Below are positions 1-10,441 of a stretch of 64,000 nucleotides of DNA, piece after piece; within the stretch, counting starts at the first letter, position 1, and each line of letters starts with the position of its first letter. The notes beneath the pieces are model-generated. The model was not told the origin of the DNA, made no database searches, and saw nothing but the letters and a program-made list of their open reading frames with translations. The DNA is from Ignavibacteria bacterium (lineage in GTDB: Bacteria; Bacteroidota; Ignavibacteria; Kapaibacteriales; UBA4661): assembly GCA_014654705.1 (NCBI GenBank), contig JACVZY010000011.1, positions 1-64,000 on the forward strand. Direction: 5' to 3'. Position numbers and translations under genes: made by a program.

Positions 1-66
1 ATTTCTTCTATCACGATTATCTGGGCAATCCAGTTTTAACTTTTAATTGGCATTGATGGTATAAAT

Positions 67-1368
67 TTACGGACGTGTCACAATATCAGTAATGAGCCAC
101 TGCGCTTTGTCCAGCGCCTGCTCCGGCGAGCGTATGCCGTAGAGCGCTTCCACGACTGCATCCTCAATGACGCGCTCAATATCAAGCCAGTGCGGGTGAA
201 TCGGGAGCGCCCGCGCTGTGGCAAGCTGCTCCAAAAATACGTCGCGGTGCGGCATAGAGCGAACGTAGTCATCGTTCATGTAGCGCTTATCTGCCGGAAT
301 GCCTGCATCTTGGAACTGTTTCAAAAGCTCAAGTGCTTGCTTGCCATCGGTGATAAAGAGTGCAAAGCGCTTTGCCAAGATAGAATTTTTCGACTTATAG
401 GTAACGGCAACATAGTTCCCGCCTGCTATGGAAACGCTTTGCTTGCCTACTGCCGGAATCGGCATGACACCAAACTCCAACGCCGGATTTTCCTTCGCAA
501 TCTTGTCCAAAAGCCACGCACCGGAAATCCAGAATCCCAAATTACCACGAACAAACATATTGTCCAACTGCCTCTGCGTTTCGATGAAGCCCGCTCGCGC
601 AAGCGCAAGGTACAACGTGAGTCCTTGAACATTTTCTTTGCTGTTGATAACGGCTCTACCGCTATCGTTCAGCACATCTCCACCGGCGCTCCAGAAAAAC
701 GGCAAAATCTTTTTGTGCAAACGATGTTCGTCCGAACCGTTCGCACCAAAGCCATAAATGCGGTTACTCGTGTTTGCGTTGGCAGTTTGCTGCTCATCTC
801 CGAGTGCTTGAATTGCTTCCGATGCCCGTAAAAGCTCAGTTCCATTAGCAGGCGGCTTTGCAAAACCTGCTTTGCGAAGGAGGGTTTTATTGTAGAACAT
901 CACGCGCGTATCCACATTCCACGGCAGCGCATAAACGCTGTCTTTGTACTTAGCGGCAGCGTGCGTGAACTCAGCAAATTTGTCGAGTGTGATTTTATTA
1001 TGCGATAAATTTTTCAATACACCGCCGGAAGAAAATTGCGCGACCCAGTCAGAACCTAATTCGACCACATCCGGCTCCGCACCTGAGTTGAAGGCAGCAA
1101 AAAGTTTGGATTTCCCTTCGCCCCACGTCAAATCCACGAGGTTTACTTTGCATTTATTCTCTGCCTCGAACTGCGCCACAATGCCCTTGAGCGCCTCACG
1201 TTGCTTGGGTTCGCTGCGGAAGTGCCAGAAGGTAATTTCATCCGGCGTGGTGATAACGTCTTCGCCCTCGCGCGTGCGTGCACATTGGCTTGAAAGTAGC
1301 ATCAATGCTGCCATCCCGCAAAGGGAGGCAATAATCATGCGGTGACGAAAAAACTCTAAAGGGTTCAT
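67..1368 (-). CDS. ABC transporter extracellular solute-binding lipoprotein (family 1, sugar type)
   Basis: About 433 residues. The N-terminus has a basic start, a hydrophobic stretch and a Cys in LLSSQC, which looks like a relaxed lipoprotein signal, so the protein is probably tethered outside the inner membrane. The mature part begins with EITFWHFRSEP and continues with the FEAENKCKVNLV, PDVVELGSDW and YALPWNVDTRVMFYNK segments typical of family 1 solute-binding proteins, which deliver sugars or oligosaccharides to an ABC importer. I chose the ATG at 1368 because the longer frame would run into the upstream gene, which ends at 1385; this leaves a 16-nt gap. No permease or ATPase partner is in the window, so substrate and partner are unknown. 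It is the last gene of a minus-strand run that starts with the sensor kinase. Confidence 0.85.
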   Translation of the reverse strand: MNPLEFFRHRMIIASLCGMAALMLLSSQCARTREGEDVITTPDEITFWHFRSEPKQREALKGIVAQFEAENKCKVNLVDLTWGEGKSKLFAAFNSGAEPDVVELGSDWVAQFSSGGVLKNLSHNKITLDKFAEFTHAAAKYKDSVYALPWNVDTRVMFYNKTLLRKAGFAKPPANGTELLRASEAIQALGDEQQTANANTSNRIYGFGANGSDEHRLHKKILPFFWSAGGDVLNDSGRAVINSKENVQGLTLYLALARAGFIETQRQLDNMFVRGNLGFWISGAWLLDKIAKENPALEFGVMPIPAVGKQSVSIAGGNYVAVTYKSKNSILAKRFALFITDGKQALELLKQFQDAGIPADKRYMNDDYVRSMPHRDVFLEQLATARALPIHPHWLDIERVIEDAVVEALYGIRSPEQALDKAQWLITDIVTRP

Positions 1369-1384
1369 TACTAATGGCTTAATG

Positions 1385-2548
1385 CTAGTTACTCGGAGTG
1401 AAAGAAACGGACGAATGAAGGACTTGCGCCACATTCTGCTGAATAATGGCAATCGCATCCAGAGAAGATGCCGACTGCCTTTGCGGGTGTACTGGTTGAG
1501 AAGGTTCTGTGAGTTGCGAAATATCGCTTGCGTCCTTCAGCCGCGTAATGCCATATTCTTCAAACGGCAACCCAAAATAATCATTCGGCACGGCAATTTG
1601 GTATGAAAACGTCGGAATGCCCACTGATGCCGTTTCCAGAAGTGCCATCGAGGTGAAGCCGACGGCAGCACATCGGTCACGGAGCACTTCGTCAAATGTT
1701 GCGGTGTCAAGGCGCACGATAATTGCGGGCTTTGCGGCAAAGCGCTTGCTGCTTCGCGTGATGCCGACCTCGTACTTCTCTATTTCTTCTTCCCACGGCT
1801 CACGAGATTCCATCGGATGCGGTCGTATCAGTACCTCGCCGTGGAAGCCAGCATCTATGAGGCTTTGAAGAAGATTCGGCATAATGGAAAACTCATTTAC
1901 GGGTTTGTCGGGGTAGTAATGCCGAATATTTTCGCAGAAAAAACGGATACGCGAGAGCGGTGAACGTATTTGGGAAGACGCTTCCAGCCTTGCGTGGGAG
2001 TATTTCGTCGCGATGCTCGCCAGATGCGGATTGCCGGAGACGATGACCTTTGTGTTTGGTAGCTCGGCTTCCGCTTCACGTTTCATTCGCCCATCAGCAA
2101 CAAACAAAACTTTTGGCTCAGAAACGATGCCATCCAGCGTGAAACGCTTTGCATAATTCGACCAAAAATCAAGAATGGAAAAGGTCGGAATGGTGCGCTC
2201 ATTTGCAAATCGCACCGCAAGGCGCTCCAGATTGCTGTTGAAGCTCGTTGCGGTGAACACGGCGTGAGGCTTGAGATTATCCAAAAGGGCTGCCAAGTCG
2301 TCTGGCTCTACCGAAAGTTCATTCGGAAAATCAGGCGTTGTTACCGTGCGTACATCGTGATACTGAAGCGCTGAAGATTGAAGTGTGATGCGCTCTCTGG
2401 CGGGACCAAGCAGTAAACAATGGCTCTGAATATCGCTTTGGTGAGCATAATGCTCATTAGCATAATGCTGATGAGCGTAATGCTCAATCACAGGCTTCAT
2501 TACGTTGGCACCGCCCGGATCGTGAGCGACGAAGAGGATAGATTTCAT
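1385..2548 (-). CDS. Glycosyltransferase-like (GT-B-fold-like) protein of unknown substrate
   Basis: 387 residues starting MKSILFVAHDPGGANVMKP, a nucleotide-binding-like opening seen in proteins resembling UDP-GlcNAc 2-epimerase/GT-B glycosyltransferases. Later segments (VIVSGNPHLASI, VLIRPHPMESREPWEEE, and AAVGFTSMALLETASVGIP near the C-terminus) fit a GT-B C-terminal half, where the donor pocket usually has a G-x-T/S-x-x-x-E pattern. No specific family is certain. Residues 24-38 are three pentapeptide units of the form HYA(H/N)(Q/E), encoded by a 15-bp tandem repeat. It lies 15 nt downstream of the aldehyde dehydrogenase gene and 16 nt upstream of the solute-binding protein gene, so it is probably cotranscribed. 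Confidence 0.7.
   Translation of the reverse strand: MKSILFVAHDPGGANVMKPVIEHYAHQHYANEHYAHQSDIQSHCLLLGPARERITLQSSALQYHDVRTVTTPDFPNELSVEPDDLAALLDNLKPHAVFTATSFNSNLERLAVRFANERTIPTFSILDFWSNYAKRFTLDGIVSEPKVLFVADGRMKREAEAELPNTKVIVSGNPHLASIATKYSHARLEASSQIRSPLSRIRFFCENIRHYYPDKPVNEFSIMPNLLQSLIDAGFHGEVLIRPHPMESREPWEEEIEKYEVGITRSSKRFAAKPAIIVRLDTATFDEVLRDRCAAVGFTSMALLETASVGIPTFSYQIAVPNDYFGLPFEEYGITRLKDASDISQLTEPSQPVHPQRQSASSLDAIAIIQQNVAQVLHSSVSFTPSN
2443..2487 (-). repeat. 15-bp tandem repeat, three units, inside coding sequence
   Basis: Three consecutive 15-bp units share the core GCATAATGCT (one unit has GCGTAATGCT). Because 15 is a multiple of three the repeat stays in frame and encodes HYAHQ, HYANE, HYAHQ. 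The first unit contains the perfect palindrome GAGCATAATGCTC at 2443-2455. Copy number could vary by slippage without breaking the gene. Confidence 0.8.
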
Positions 2549-2563
2549 GCTGTTTTCTGTGGG

Positions 2564-3979
2564 TTATCCAATGATTTTCCGCAACCATTTCAACTTCCCT
2601 TTGTAGGGCGCATAGCGGAGTTTGATGTCGAACATACTCGGCTTTGAAAGAATACCGCGTTTGTGGGAAAAAGTATCAAAACTGTGCTTGCCGTGATAGC
2701 CGCCCATCCCGCTATCGCCTATGCCGCCGAAGGGCAACCCCGGCACTGTCAGGTGCGTTACAGTATCGTTCACGCAGCCACCACCGGAGTTTGTGTTCTG
2801 AAGCACAGTATTTTGCACGTCGCTGTTTTCGCTAAAGACGTAGAGTGCGAGGGGCTTGGGGCGCTTGTTGACAAAATCAATTGCTTCATCAAGGCGAGAA
2901 TACGTCATGATTGGCAGAATGGGACCAAAAATTTCGTCAATCATAACTGGCGCCTCAGGCGAGACGTTGCGCAAAATTGTTGGGGCAATGTATCGCTCCG
3001 CAGCATTGGTCTCGCCGCCCGCGAAGACATCGCCATCGCTTAAATAGCTCTTCAACCGCGTAAAATGGCGGTCGTTGATGATGCGCGGATAATCGGGGCT
3101 TTGCTCTGCGTTCTCGCCATAAAATTCCCGCACGGTTGCCCGCATTTTTTCCAGAAAAGGTTGTTCAATTGCTTTGTCTAACAAAAGATAGTCCGGTGCA
3201 ACGCAGGTTTGCCCGGCATTAAGATACTTTCCCCAGACAATGCGCCGCGCCGCTACGTCCAGATTGGCGTCTTTGTCCACGACGCAGGGACTTTTGCCGC
3301 CAAGTTCGAGTGTCGTCGGTGTAAGGTTTTTCGCTGCTGCTTGAGCCACGATGCGTCCAACCTCCGTGCCGCCGGTGAAAAAAATATAGTCCCATTTCTG
3401 CTCCAGAAGGCGCGTATTAGTTGCCACGCCGCCTTCGACGACGCTCACGTACTCTTCTGGGAAAGCACTTTTGATAAGCGTTTTCATTGCCGCCGATGTG
3501 TTGGGCGCAAGTTCCGACGGCTTCAGCACTGCGCAGTTGCCCGCAGCTATAGCGCCCACCAAAGGAGCAATCAGCAACTGAAACGGATAATTCCACGGGC
3601 TGATGATGAGCGAAACGCCGTAGGGTATAGAATAGACCTTTGCTGAGGCTGGCATGACCATCAGTGATGATGATACACGCTCCGGTTTTGCCCACGAGCG
3701 CAAATGCTTCAGGGTATGCTTCAAATCGTCCAGTACAAAGCCTACTTCGGTAACAAATCCTTCAAATTCACATTTTCGAAAATCCTTGTAAAGCGCTTCC
3801 AAGATGGACTTTTCTTGCGCGACAATAGCGTCCTGCAAAGCACGTAAATGCCGGATACGGAAGTCGAGGTCGTGTGTCTGGCGTGTTTCAAAAAAGCGGC
3901 GTTGCTTTTGCACAAGCAGATATGCTGATTCGGTAGAAATATCGGCAACGTCAATGCCGGGAGCCATTACGGTATCCAT
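2564..3979 (-). CDS. Aldehyde dehydrogenase, fatty-aldehyde (ALDH3-like) type
   Basis: 471 residues, the normal size for ALDH3-class enzymes, which oxidise medium and long aldehydes to acids with NAD(P)+. The oxyanion-hole Asn is in SPWNYPF (N130), the cofactor loop is FTGGTEVG (201-208), the general base is E225 in ELGGKSP, and the nucleophile is C259 in AGQTCVAPDY. The short N-terminus and the late PFGGIGDSGMGGYHGKHSF segment favour ALDH3 over ALDH1/2. A second in-frame Met at residue 5 could be the start. Its 68-nt distance from the sensor kinase upstream and 15 nt to the next gene suggest a shared transcript. No C-terminal membrane anchor is evident. Confidence 0.93.
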   Translation of the reverse strand: MDTVMAPGIDVADISTESAYLLVQKQRRFFETRQTHDLDFRIRHLRALQDAIVAQEKSILEALYKDFRKCEFEGFVTEVGFVLDDLKHTLKHLRSWAKPERVSSSLMVMPASAKVYSIPYGVSLIISPWNYPFQLLIAPLVGAIAAGNCAVLKPSELAPNTSAAMKTLIKSAFPEEYVSVVEGGVATNTRLLEQKWDYIFFTGGTEVGRIVAQAAAKNLTPTTLELGGKSPCVVDKDANLDVAARRIVWGKYLNAGQTCVAPDYLLLDKAIEQPFLEKMRATVREFYGENAEQSPDYPRIINDRHFTRLKSYLSDGDVFAGGETNAAERYIAPTILRNVSPEAPVMIDEIFGPILPIMTYSRLDEAIDFVNKRPKPLALYVFSENSDVQNTVLQNTNSGGGCVNDTVTHLTVPGLPFGGIGDSGMGGYHGKHSFDTFSHKRGILSKPSMFDIKLRYAPYKGKLKWLRKIIG

Positions 3980-4047
3980 CTTGAAGTCTCCAAATTTTGC
4001 GTGGTGTGAGTAGTGATGGTTGCTTGCGTCGTTTTGCGGTGCCTGTC

Positions 4048-7000
4048 TCAGGAAAGGCGCTCCAGCAGCAGTTCCTTCGGCACTTCATTGATAGGCAGCT
4101 CTACGATAAATGTTGCGCCGTGTTCAAGTTCAGATTCGCACCAAACCTGCCCGCGCATTGCTTCAATAATTTTTTTTACAATGGATAAGCCCAAACCTGT
4201 CGAATGTTCGCCACCGGTCGGTTTTGCGGAAAGTTTTGCGAACTTCTGAAAAAGCTGTTTTTTATCTTCTGCCGAAAGTCCAGGTCCTTCATCTTGAAAT
4301 TCAATGCGGACGTGCTTTTCTGCCATTGGCAGCCGCACCATTGCGTCTCTCTCTCGGCGAAAAAGTTCTGAATCTTGGTCGCTGTGCGATGAGATCACAT
4401 TTACATAGACGTTTTTACCGAGCGGAGAGTATTTAATAGCGTTAGAAATCAAATTTTCCAAGACTTGCATGAGTGCATTGCGGTCACACATCGTCATGAT
4501 TTCGTCGGAGTCGTGGTTAAAGTGGAGGCTAATCTCTTTATCTTTTGCCCGCAAATAGTAGCCTTCTACCACGTCATTGACAACTTCCACCACATTCATT
4601 GCAATGGGGCTGAAGGTAAAACGCCCGCTTTCTATGGCGTTAATGTCGAGCAGATTCAATATTGTTTCCTGCATCCGCTTGGCAGTGATGAGGATGTGAT
4701 CCATCTGGTCGTTAATCTCCGGCACGGTCATGCGGGTTTGGTACTGCTGAATAATGGATGCACTCAAGATAATGCTTGTCAGCGGATTCTTGAGGTCGTG
4801 CGCGGCAATGCCTAGAAATTCATTTTTTTCGATATTGAGTTGCATCAATACATCGTTTTGGCGAAGAATTTCATCGTGTCCGGTAGAAATCTCTGCCGTG
4901 CGCTCGGTGATAGTGCGCTCCAAATCTTGCTGCCGCTTTTCAATACGCCGCACACGCCAGCGATAGAGCGCAAAAGCACTTGCAATCACCACCGCTACCG
5001 CCAGCAGCCTTGCCCATACCGTTTGCCACCAATGTGGGTGAACGATGATGCGTAGCGACACGCCATCATTATTCTGCACACCGTCGTAGTTCGTTGCCCT
5101 GACCCGCAGCACGTATTCTCCGGCTGCAAGATTAGTGTATGTAGCTTCGCGCTTTGTGCCGAGATCGTTCCAATCTTTATCAAAATTTTCAAGTTTGCAC
5201 GAGTACTTGATTTTATCCGGTAGCGAAAAAGAGAGCGCCGCAAACTCGAACGCAATAAAACTATCATCGACAGACAAGTGCAGTTCACGCTTTTCGCTAA
5301 TAATCGTATCAAGTCGGACGGGCTTGTTGAAACGTTTGAACTCTGTGAACACCACTGGTGGAACGAGATAATTTGTTTGTACACTATCGGGATGAAAGCG
5401 TATGAATCCTGCCACGCCGCCAAAATACATATATCCTTCGTGGTCTTTCAGGCACGCATCCTGATTGAATTCACTTCCGGCGCGGCGGCTTATTTCTTCA
5501 AAAAGATTAAATGTGCCGTTTTGCGTATTGAAGCGGCTAATTCCTTTGCCCGTTGCGAGCCAGAGATAACCACCGGAATCTTCCATAATGCTGCACACGT
5601 AGCGGTTTGGTAGGCCATCTTTTTCGTAAAATGCCGTAAAAGAGCCGCTTGCAGGGTCGAAGCGGTTCAGTCCGTTGGCGGTGCCAATCCACAAAATCCC
5701 CTTTGTGTCCTCGTGAATGGACATGACATCATCATTGCTGATAGTATTGCGATTCTCAGGGCTATGGCGAAAGGTGTCAAAAGTCTTATCCAGACGATTG
5801 AAACGATTCAGTCCGCCGCCGCGTGTGCCTATCCAAAGCGTATGTCGGCGGTCTTCGTAGATAACTCGTACCGCATTGGAACTGATTGCACCGGATAAAC
5901 TCTGTCCCGCAGGTTTGCTCGACTGATTGTCTGTCTCCGCTCTGCTGCGAAAGGTCGTAAATGTACCATTCTGGCGGTTCATCATTGCCAAGCCGTTGTC
6001 CGTCGCAACCCAGAAAATGCCTTCTGAATCTTCCAGCATCGAATAGACAGAATTATGCGGTAGGCTTGAGGGATTACGGTCGTCGTGCAGATATGTTGTG
6101 AACGCTGACGACGGCGTACGATCGAATCTACATAAACCACCACCGTTTGTGCCGACCCAGATTGCTCCAGAGCGGTCTTCAGCAAGAGACCAGACAAAAT
6201 TGTTGCTAAGGCTGCGTGTGTTTTGCGGCTCGTGCTTGTAATTGACAAATGCTCCTGTCCGGCGGTCATAGCTGTGCAAGCCACCTGCAATGGTGCCGAA
6301 CCAGATGCGCGATTGCTTGTCTTCCAGCATCGACATCACGATATTTGTCCCCGAACCATTGTCGTTGCTGATAAGCTCAAAGCGGTATTCGTCGGGATTG
6401 AAGTAGCACACGCCCGCACCGTCGGTGCCGACCCAAAGATTCAAATGCTTATCCATCAACACCGACAAGACTGCGTTGTGGCTAAGGCTCTCAGGCTGAT
6501 TGCGGACGTGGCGCAGCACTGAAACCGAGCGAGTGTGAGTGTTAATCATCTGCAAGCCTTCGCCCGCATATCCCACCCAAAGCAAGCCGCCGATGCCGGT
6601 AGTCAGTGTCTTGACAGGAACGTTTTTTATTGGTGCCGAATATACGTCTGTAACACGTTTCTGGATGCAGTCAAAATGATAAACTCCGTTTGCCGTCCCT
6701 ATCCAGAGTGTGTTCGAGAATGCTGCGCTTGCTGCCTGACGCGGCGGTTTGTTTTGTGCGTAGCGCGTGGTATAATCTTCCGAATAGTCAGGAGCAAAGG
6801 CATAAATGTCGGTATCAGCAAAGCCGCTATTATTCACAAAGTATTGCCACTGTTTGCTTGTAGGATTATAGCACATTAGTCCTTTTGCCGTCCCGACCCA
6901 GATATTACCATCATTATCAGCGTGAAGCGCTCTGACGTGCGGACTTGGCAAAGGAGAATTTTGCGTCGTGAAACGTTCTTCAAAAAAGCGGCTGTTGGGG

Positions 7001-7545
7001 TTCAGGCGCAAAAGTCCGCCGCCCGTGCCAACCCATATGTTTCCCTGTTTGTCTTCGATTATCGCATAGATATTGCGCTCTTCGTTAGTGAGTGCACTTG
7101 TTTTCTCCTTGCTTCCGAACTGTCCAAACGTCGTAAAGCGGCGTGTGAACCGATTCATCTGAGCAAGCCCACCACCGAGCGTTCCTATCCAGAGTGTCCC
7201 TGTGCGGTCTTCGTAAAGAGTTTGAACAAAACTATTGGGCAAAGAGAGGGAATCACCACTGGTATTGCGGTAAACATTGATGGTATAGCCATCGTAACAG
7301 TTTAAGCCGTCTTGTGTGCCGAACCAAAGGAAGCCCCGATTATCGTGCAAAATTGCCTGCACCGAGCTTTGTGATAAGCCTTGCTGAAGAGTGATGCGCT
7401 TGAAGCGGATATTTTGCCCCTGCATTGGCGCTAGAGCACAAAGCAACACTACACACACAAACAACAATGCGTGTATTGCAAATGCGTGTATCGCAAAGGA
7501 GCGATGTTGTGCGTGAATGCGTGTGCCGTAATATTGTTGTGCCAT
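4048..7545 (-). CDS. Sensor histidine kinase with periplasmic two-component-regulator propeller
   Basis: About 1165 residues from the ATG at 7545. A signal/TM segment (LLFVCVVLLCALAP) is followed by about 14 propeller blades carrying the recurring pattern of an acidic residue, G-x-x-W-(V/I)-G-T and G-L-x-R-F/Y, then a Y_Y_Y domain (KLENFDKDWNDLG), one TM segment (ARLLAVAVVIASAFALYRW), a dimerisation domain with phospho-His in AAHDLKNPL, and an ATPase domain with N box NLISNAIKYS and G boxes DEGPGLS and GLGLSIVKK. In Bacteroides such propellers sense oligosaccharides, but those proteins usually continue into a receiver and a DNA-binding domain. Here the protein stops after the kinase, so a separate response regulator is needed and none is in the window. 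An upstream TTG at 7605 is possible; I prefer the ATG. Confidence 0.9.
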   Translation of the reverse strand: MAQQYYGTRIHAQHRSFAIHAFAIHALLFVCVVLLCALAPMQGQNIRFKRITLQQGLSQSSVQAILHDNRGFLWFGTQDGLNCYDGYTINVYRNTSGDSLSLPNSFVQTLYEDRTGTLWIGTLGGGLAQMNRFTRRFTTFGQFGSKEKTSALTNEERNIYAIIEDKQGNIWVGTGGGLLRLNPNSRFFEERFTTQNSPLPSPHVRALHADNDGNIWVGTAKGLMCYNPTSKQWQYFVNNSGFADTDIYAFAPDYSEDYTTRYAQNKPPRQAASAAFSNTLWIGTANGVYHFDCIQKRVTDVYSAPIKNVPVKTLTTGIGGLLWVGYAGEGLQMINTHTRSVSVLRHVRNQPESLSHNAVLSVLMDKHLNLWVGTDGAGVCYFNPDEYRFELISNDNGSGTNIVMSMLEDKQSRIWFGTIAGGLHSYDRRTGAFVNYKHEPQNTRSLSNNFVWSLAEDRSGAIWVGTNGGGLCRFDRTPSSAFTTYLHDDRNPSSLPHNSVYSMLEDSEGIFWVATDNGLAMMNRQNGTFTTFRSRAETDNQSSKPAGQSLSGAISSNAVRVIYEDRRHTLWIGTRGGGLNRFNRLDKTFDTFRHSPENRNTISNDDVMSIHEDTKGILWIGTANGLNRFDPASGSFTAFYEKDGLPNRYVCSIMEDSGGYLWLATGKGISRFNTQNGTFNLFEEISRRAGSEFNQDACLKDHEGYMYFGGVAGFIRFHPDSVQTNYLVPPVVFTEFKRFNKPVRLDTIISEKRELHLSVDDSFIAFEFAALSFSLPDKIKYSCKLENFDKDWNDLGTKREATYTNLAAGEYVLRVRATNYDGVQNNDGVSLRIIVHPHWWQTVWARLLAVAVVIASAFALYRWRVRRIEKRQQDLERTITERTAEISTGHDEILRQNDVLMQLNIEKNEFLGIAAHDLKNPLTSIILSASIIQQYQTRMTVPEINDQMDHILITAKRMQETILNLLDINAIESGRFTFSPIAMNVVEVVNDVVEGYYLRAKDKEISLHFNHDSDEIMTMCDRNALMQVLENLISNAIKYSPLGKNVYVNVISSHSDQDSELFRRERDAMVRLPMAEKHVRIEFQDEGPGLSAEDKKQLFQKFAKLSAKPTGGEHSTGLGLSIVKKIIEAMRGQVWCESELEHGATFIVELPINEVPKELLLERLS

Positions 7546-7610
7546 TATCCCTAAGTTTCGGTCATGCCCTAGGCAAAGAAGGTCTGTTTTAGCAAGGACA
7601 TACAAAATAC

Positions 7611-7652
7611 AAAAACTCCGCCAAAGTGCATGACATTGACGGAGTTTTTTTG
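7611..7652 (-). terminator. Bidirectional stem-loop terminator
   Basis: AAAAACTCCG (7611-7620) pairs with CGGAGTTTTT (7640-7649) around a 19-nt loop, giving a U-run on either strand. It lies just downstream of clpC and upstream of the sensor kinase gene, so it should end clpC transcripts and separate the two minus-strand units. Confidence 0.8.
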
Positions 7653-7666
7653 TATTTACCTCAGTT

Positions 7667-10180
7667 TTAGTTCAATTCCAGTTTTTGCAACTGTTCGTCC
7701 GGCTGCACGTGGTCGTGCGGAATATTTGTGAACGTCAGCGTGTCTTTTGTGCCGTCGTGCTCTATACGAATTTTATCACCTTCTTTGAACGAGCCAGTGA
7801 GCATTTCCTCCGCAAGCTCGTCTTCAACGTATTTCTGCAAAGCTCTGCGGAGCGGACGGGCGCCGTACTTCTCGTCGTAGCCTTTTTCAGCAAGAAAATC
7901 TTTGGCAGATTTCGTGATTTCGAGCATGATTCCAAGGTCGTTCACCCGTCCAAACAGCTTGCGTGCTTGGATATCAATGATTTTGTAAATATCATCTTTT
8001 TGCAGGTGGTGGAAAATAATCGTATCGTCAATACGATTCAAGAACTCTGGGTTGAAGAGCCGTTTGAGCGATTCATCAATCGTATCTTTCATGTTTTCGT
8101 AGCGGTCGTCCACAACCTTTTCGGAGAAGCCGAGTTTGCCGCCGGCTTTGATGTCCCGTACGCCGACGTTGGAAGTCATAATGATAATTGCATTACGGAA
8201 ATCCACTCGTCTGCCCAAGCCGTCTGTCAAGATGCCGTCGTCAAAAACTTGCAGCAGGATGTTGTACACATCCGGGTGTGCCTTTTCGATTTCATCCAGC
8301 AAAATAATGCTGTACGGCTTGCGGCGAACTTTCTCGGTGAGCTGACCGCCTTCTTCGTAGCCAACATAGCCCGGAGGCGCTCCGACCAAGCGCGAAACGG
8401 AGAATTTCTCCATGTACTCGCTCATATCCACGCGAATAAGAGCATCCTCTGAGTAAAACATGTAGCGTGCAAGAGCCTTGGCGAGTTCTGTTTTGCCCAC
8501 GCCCGTCGGTCCTAAAAACATAAACGTACCAATCGGACGCTTTGGGTCTTTGAGTCCCGCGCGGCTACGGCGGATAGCTTTTGCGAGTTGCTGCACTGCC
8601 TCATTCTGACCAACGACTTCATTTGCCAATTCCTCGCCCATACGGAGCAGTTTTGCGCCTTCGGTTTCGGCAAGTTTATTGACCGGAATGCCAGTCATCA
8701 TTGCTACCACGTCGGAAACTTGCTCTTCGTCAACGTTGAAAATCATGGTGGATGCACTTTCGTCCCACTCAAGTTTGGCGGCTTCGAGTTCGGTTTGAAG
8801 TTTTTTCTCCAAATCACGCAAACGTGCTGCTTCTTCAAAGTTTTGCGTCTTGACGACACCGTTTTTCTGGTCTTTCACACCCTCGATTTGCTCTTCGAGG
8901 TCGAGAATCTCTTTCGGAACGGTGATATTCGCCAGATGCACACGCGCACCAACTTCATCCAGTACATCAATTGCCTTATCGGGCAAGAAGCGGTCAGTGA
9001 TGTAGCGTTCGGACATTGTGACGCAGGCTTTGATGGCTGAATCGGTATAGCTGACGTTATGATGCTCTTCGTACTTGTTTTTAATGTTGTTCAAAATGAG
9101 TACGGTTTCTTCTACGGTCGGCGGTTCAACGATAATTTTCTGGAAGCGGCGGTCTAACGCACCGTCTTTTTCGATGTACTGACGATATTCGTCCAGTGTC
9201 GTAGCACCAATACATTGAATGTCTCCCCGTGCCAATGCCGGTTTGAAGATATTCGATGCGTCCAAAGAGCCGGACGCTCCGCCTGCGCCAACGATAGTGT
9301 GCAATTCATCAATGAACAAAATTACGTCTTTTGCTTTTTCCAGTTCTGTCATCACTGCTTTCATGCGCTCCTCGAACTGCCCACGATACTTTGTTCCGGC
9401 AACCATTGCCGCTAAATCAAGTGTTACGACTCGCTTGTCGTGGAGCACACGCGAAACTTTTTTCTGAATAATTTGCAGCGCCAAGCCCTCTGCGATAGCG
9501 GTCTTGCCCACGCCCGGCTCACCGATGAGAACAGGATTATTCTTCTTGCGACGTGAGAGTACTTGCGCTACGCGCTCAATTTCCTTGTCGCGTCCAATCA
9601 CGGGGTCGAGTTTGCCTTCTACGCCCATTTTCGTCAGGTCACGTCCGAAATTGTCCAGAACGGGTGTTTTGATGCGGTCGGAAGGCTGACGCTTCGAGCC
9701 GGCAGCACCTTGCTTTTTCTCGCCTTTGACGGACTGCGTCGGCTTTCCGCTAATGATATTATCAAGTTCCTGACGAACACCGTCGTAGGTAACGTTGAAC
9801 TGCGACAAAATCTGAGCTGCAATATTATCGTCGTCGCGCAAAAGCGACAGAATTAAGTGTTCAGTGCCGATAACGTCGGATTTGTAGAGCTTTGCCTCCA
9901 AATAGGTGATTTTGAGGACTTTTTCAGCTTGCTTGGTCAGAGGAATATTGCCAATAGTGAGCGTACCGCCGCTAGAGCGCACGGTATCTTCAACAGCTTT
10001 TTTGATTTTGAACAAATCAGCGCTGAGGTTGCGCAAAATCTTGACCGCAATGCCTTCGCCCTCGCGGATAATACCCAAGAGCAGGTGCTCTGTGCCAATG
10101 TAGTCATGCCCAAGTCGCAATGCCTCCTCGCGGCTGAGGCGAATCACATCCTGAACGCGGTTGGAAAAATTGCCTTCCAT
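7667..10180 (-). CDS. clpC: ATP-dependent Clp protease ATP-binding subunit ClpC
   Basis: 837 residues, usual for ClpC, the AAA+ unfoldase that feeds substrates to ClpP. The N-terminus [20 protein letters not shown] and the paired Clp-N repeats ([31 protein letters not shown]) are typical. AAA-1 has Walker [14 protein letters not shown]; a UVR-like segment ([14 protein letters not shown]) lies in the middle region and separates ClpC from ClpA/B; AAA-2 has [13 protein letters not shown] and sensor/arginine motifs ending in [16 protein letters not shown] chose the ATG at 10180 because it matches the family N-terminus and has AAGGA about 8 nt upstream. No clpP or ctsR/mcsA genes are beside it. 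Confidence 0.97.
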   Translation of the reverse strand: MEGNFSNRVQDVIRLSREEALRLGHDYIGTEHLLLGIIREGEGIAVKILRNLSADLFKIKKAVEDTVRSSGGTLTIGNIPLTKQAEKVLKITYLEAKLYKSDVIGTEHLILSLLRDDDNIAAQILSQFNVTYDGVRQELDNIISGKPTQSVKGEKKQGAAGSKRQPSDRIKTPVLDNFGRDLTKMGVEGKLDPVIGRDKEIERVAQVLSRRKKNNPVLIGEPGVGKTAIAEGLALQIIQKKVSRVLHDKRVVTLDLAAMVAGTKYRGQFEERMKAVMTELEKAKDVILFIDELHTIVGAGGASGSLDASNIFKPALARGDIQCIGATTLDEYRQYIEKDGALDRRFQKIIVEPPTVEETVLILNNIKNKYEEHHNVSYTDSAIKACVTMSERYITDRFLPDKAIDVLDEVGARVHLANITVPKEILDLEEQIEGVKDQKNGVVKTQNFEEAARLRDLEKKLQTELEAAKLEWDESASTMIFNVDEEQVSDVVAMMTGIPVNKLAETEGAKLLRMGEELANEVVGQNEAVQQLAKAIRRSRAGLKDPKRPIGTFMFLGPTGVGKTELAKALARYMFYSEDALIRVDMSEYMEKFSVSRLVGAPPGYVGYEEGGQLTEKVRRKPYSIILLDEIEKAHPDVYNILLQVFDDGILTDGLGRRVDFRNAIIIMTSNVGVRDIKAGGKLGFSEKVVDDRYENMKDTIDESLKRLFNPEFLNRIDDTIIFHHLQKDDIYKIIDIQARKLFGRVNDLGIMLEITKSAKDFLAEKGYDEKYGARPLRRALQKYVEDELAEEMLTGSFKEGDKIRIEHDGTKDTLTFTNIPHDHVQPDEQLQKLELN

Positions 10181-10441
10181 AATGCGGATTCCTTGATAAA
10201 ATTTGGAAAGAATGAAAATCGTTGTGTGTGAAAGCCTGTGTGATGTTGTTACGGGAAAATAACGTAATGTTTGGCAACAAAGCAAGAGTTAAAGCAAAAG
10301 AGCAAAATATTATTGTGCCATTGCGCTCTTCAGAATACTGACGAATGAGTTGGAATAAAATTGGTGTTGCAACAAAGAACTATGTAAAAAAGCAAAAAAA
10401 CACTTTCTGAAGAGACATCTTCTTGCTCGTGCGCGGTGCAT

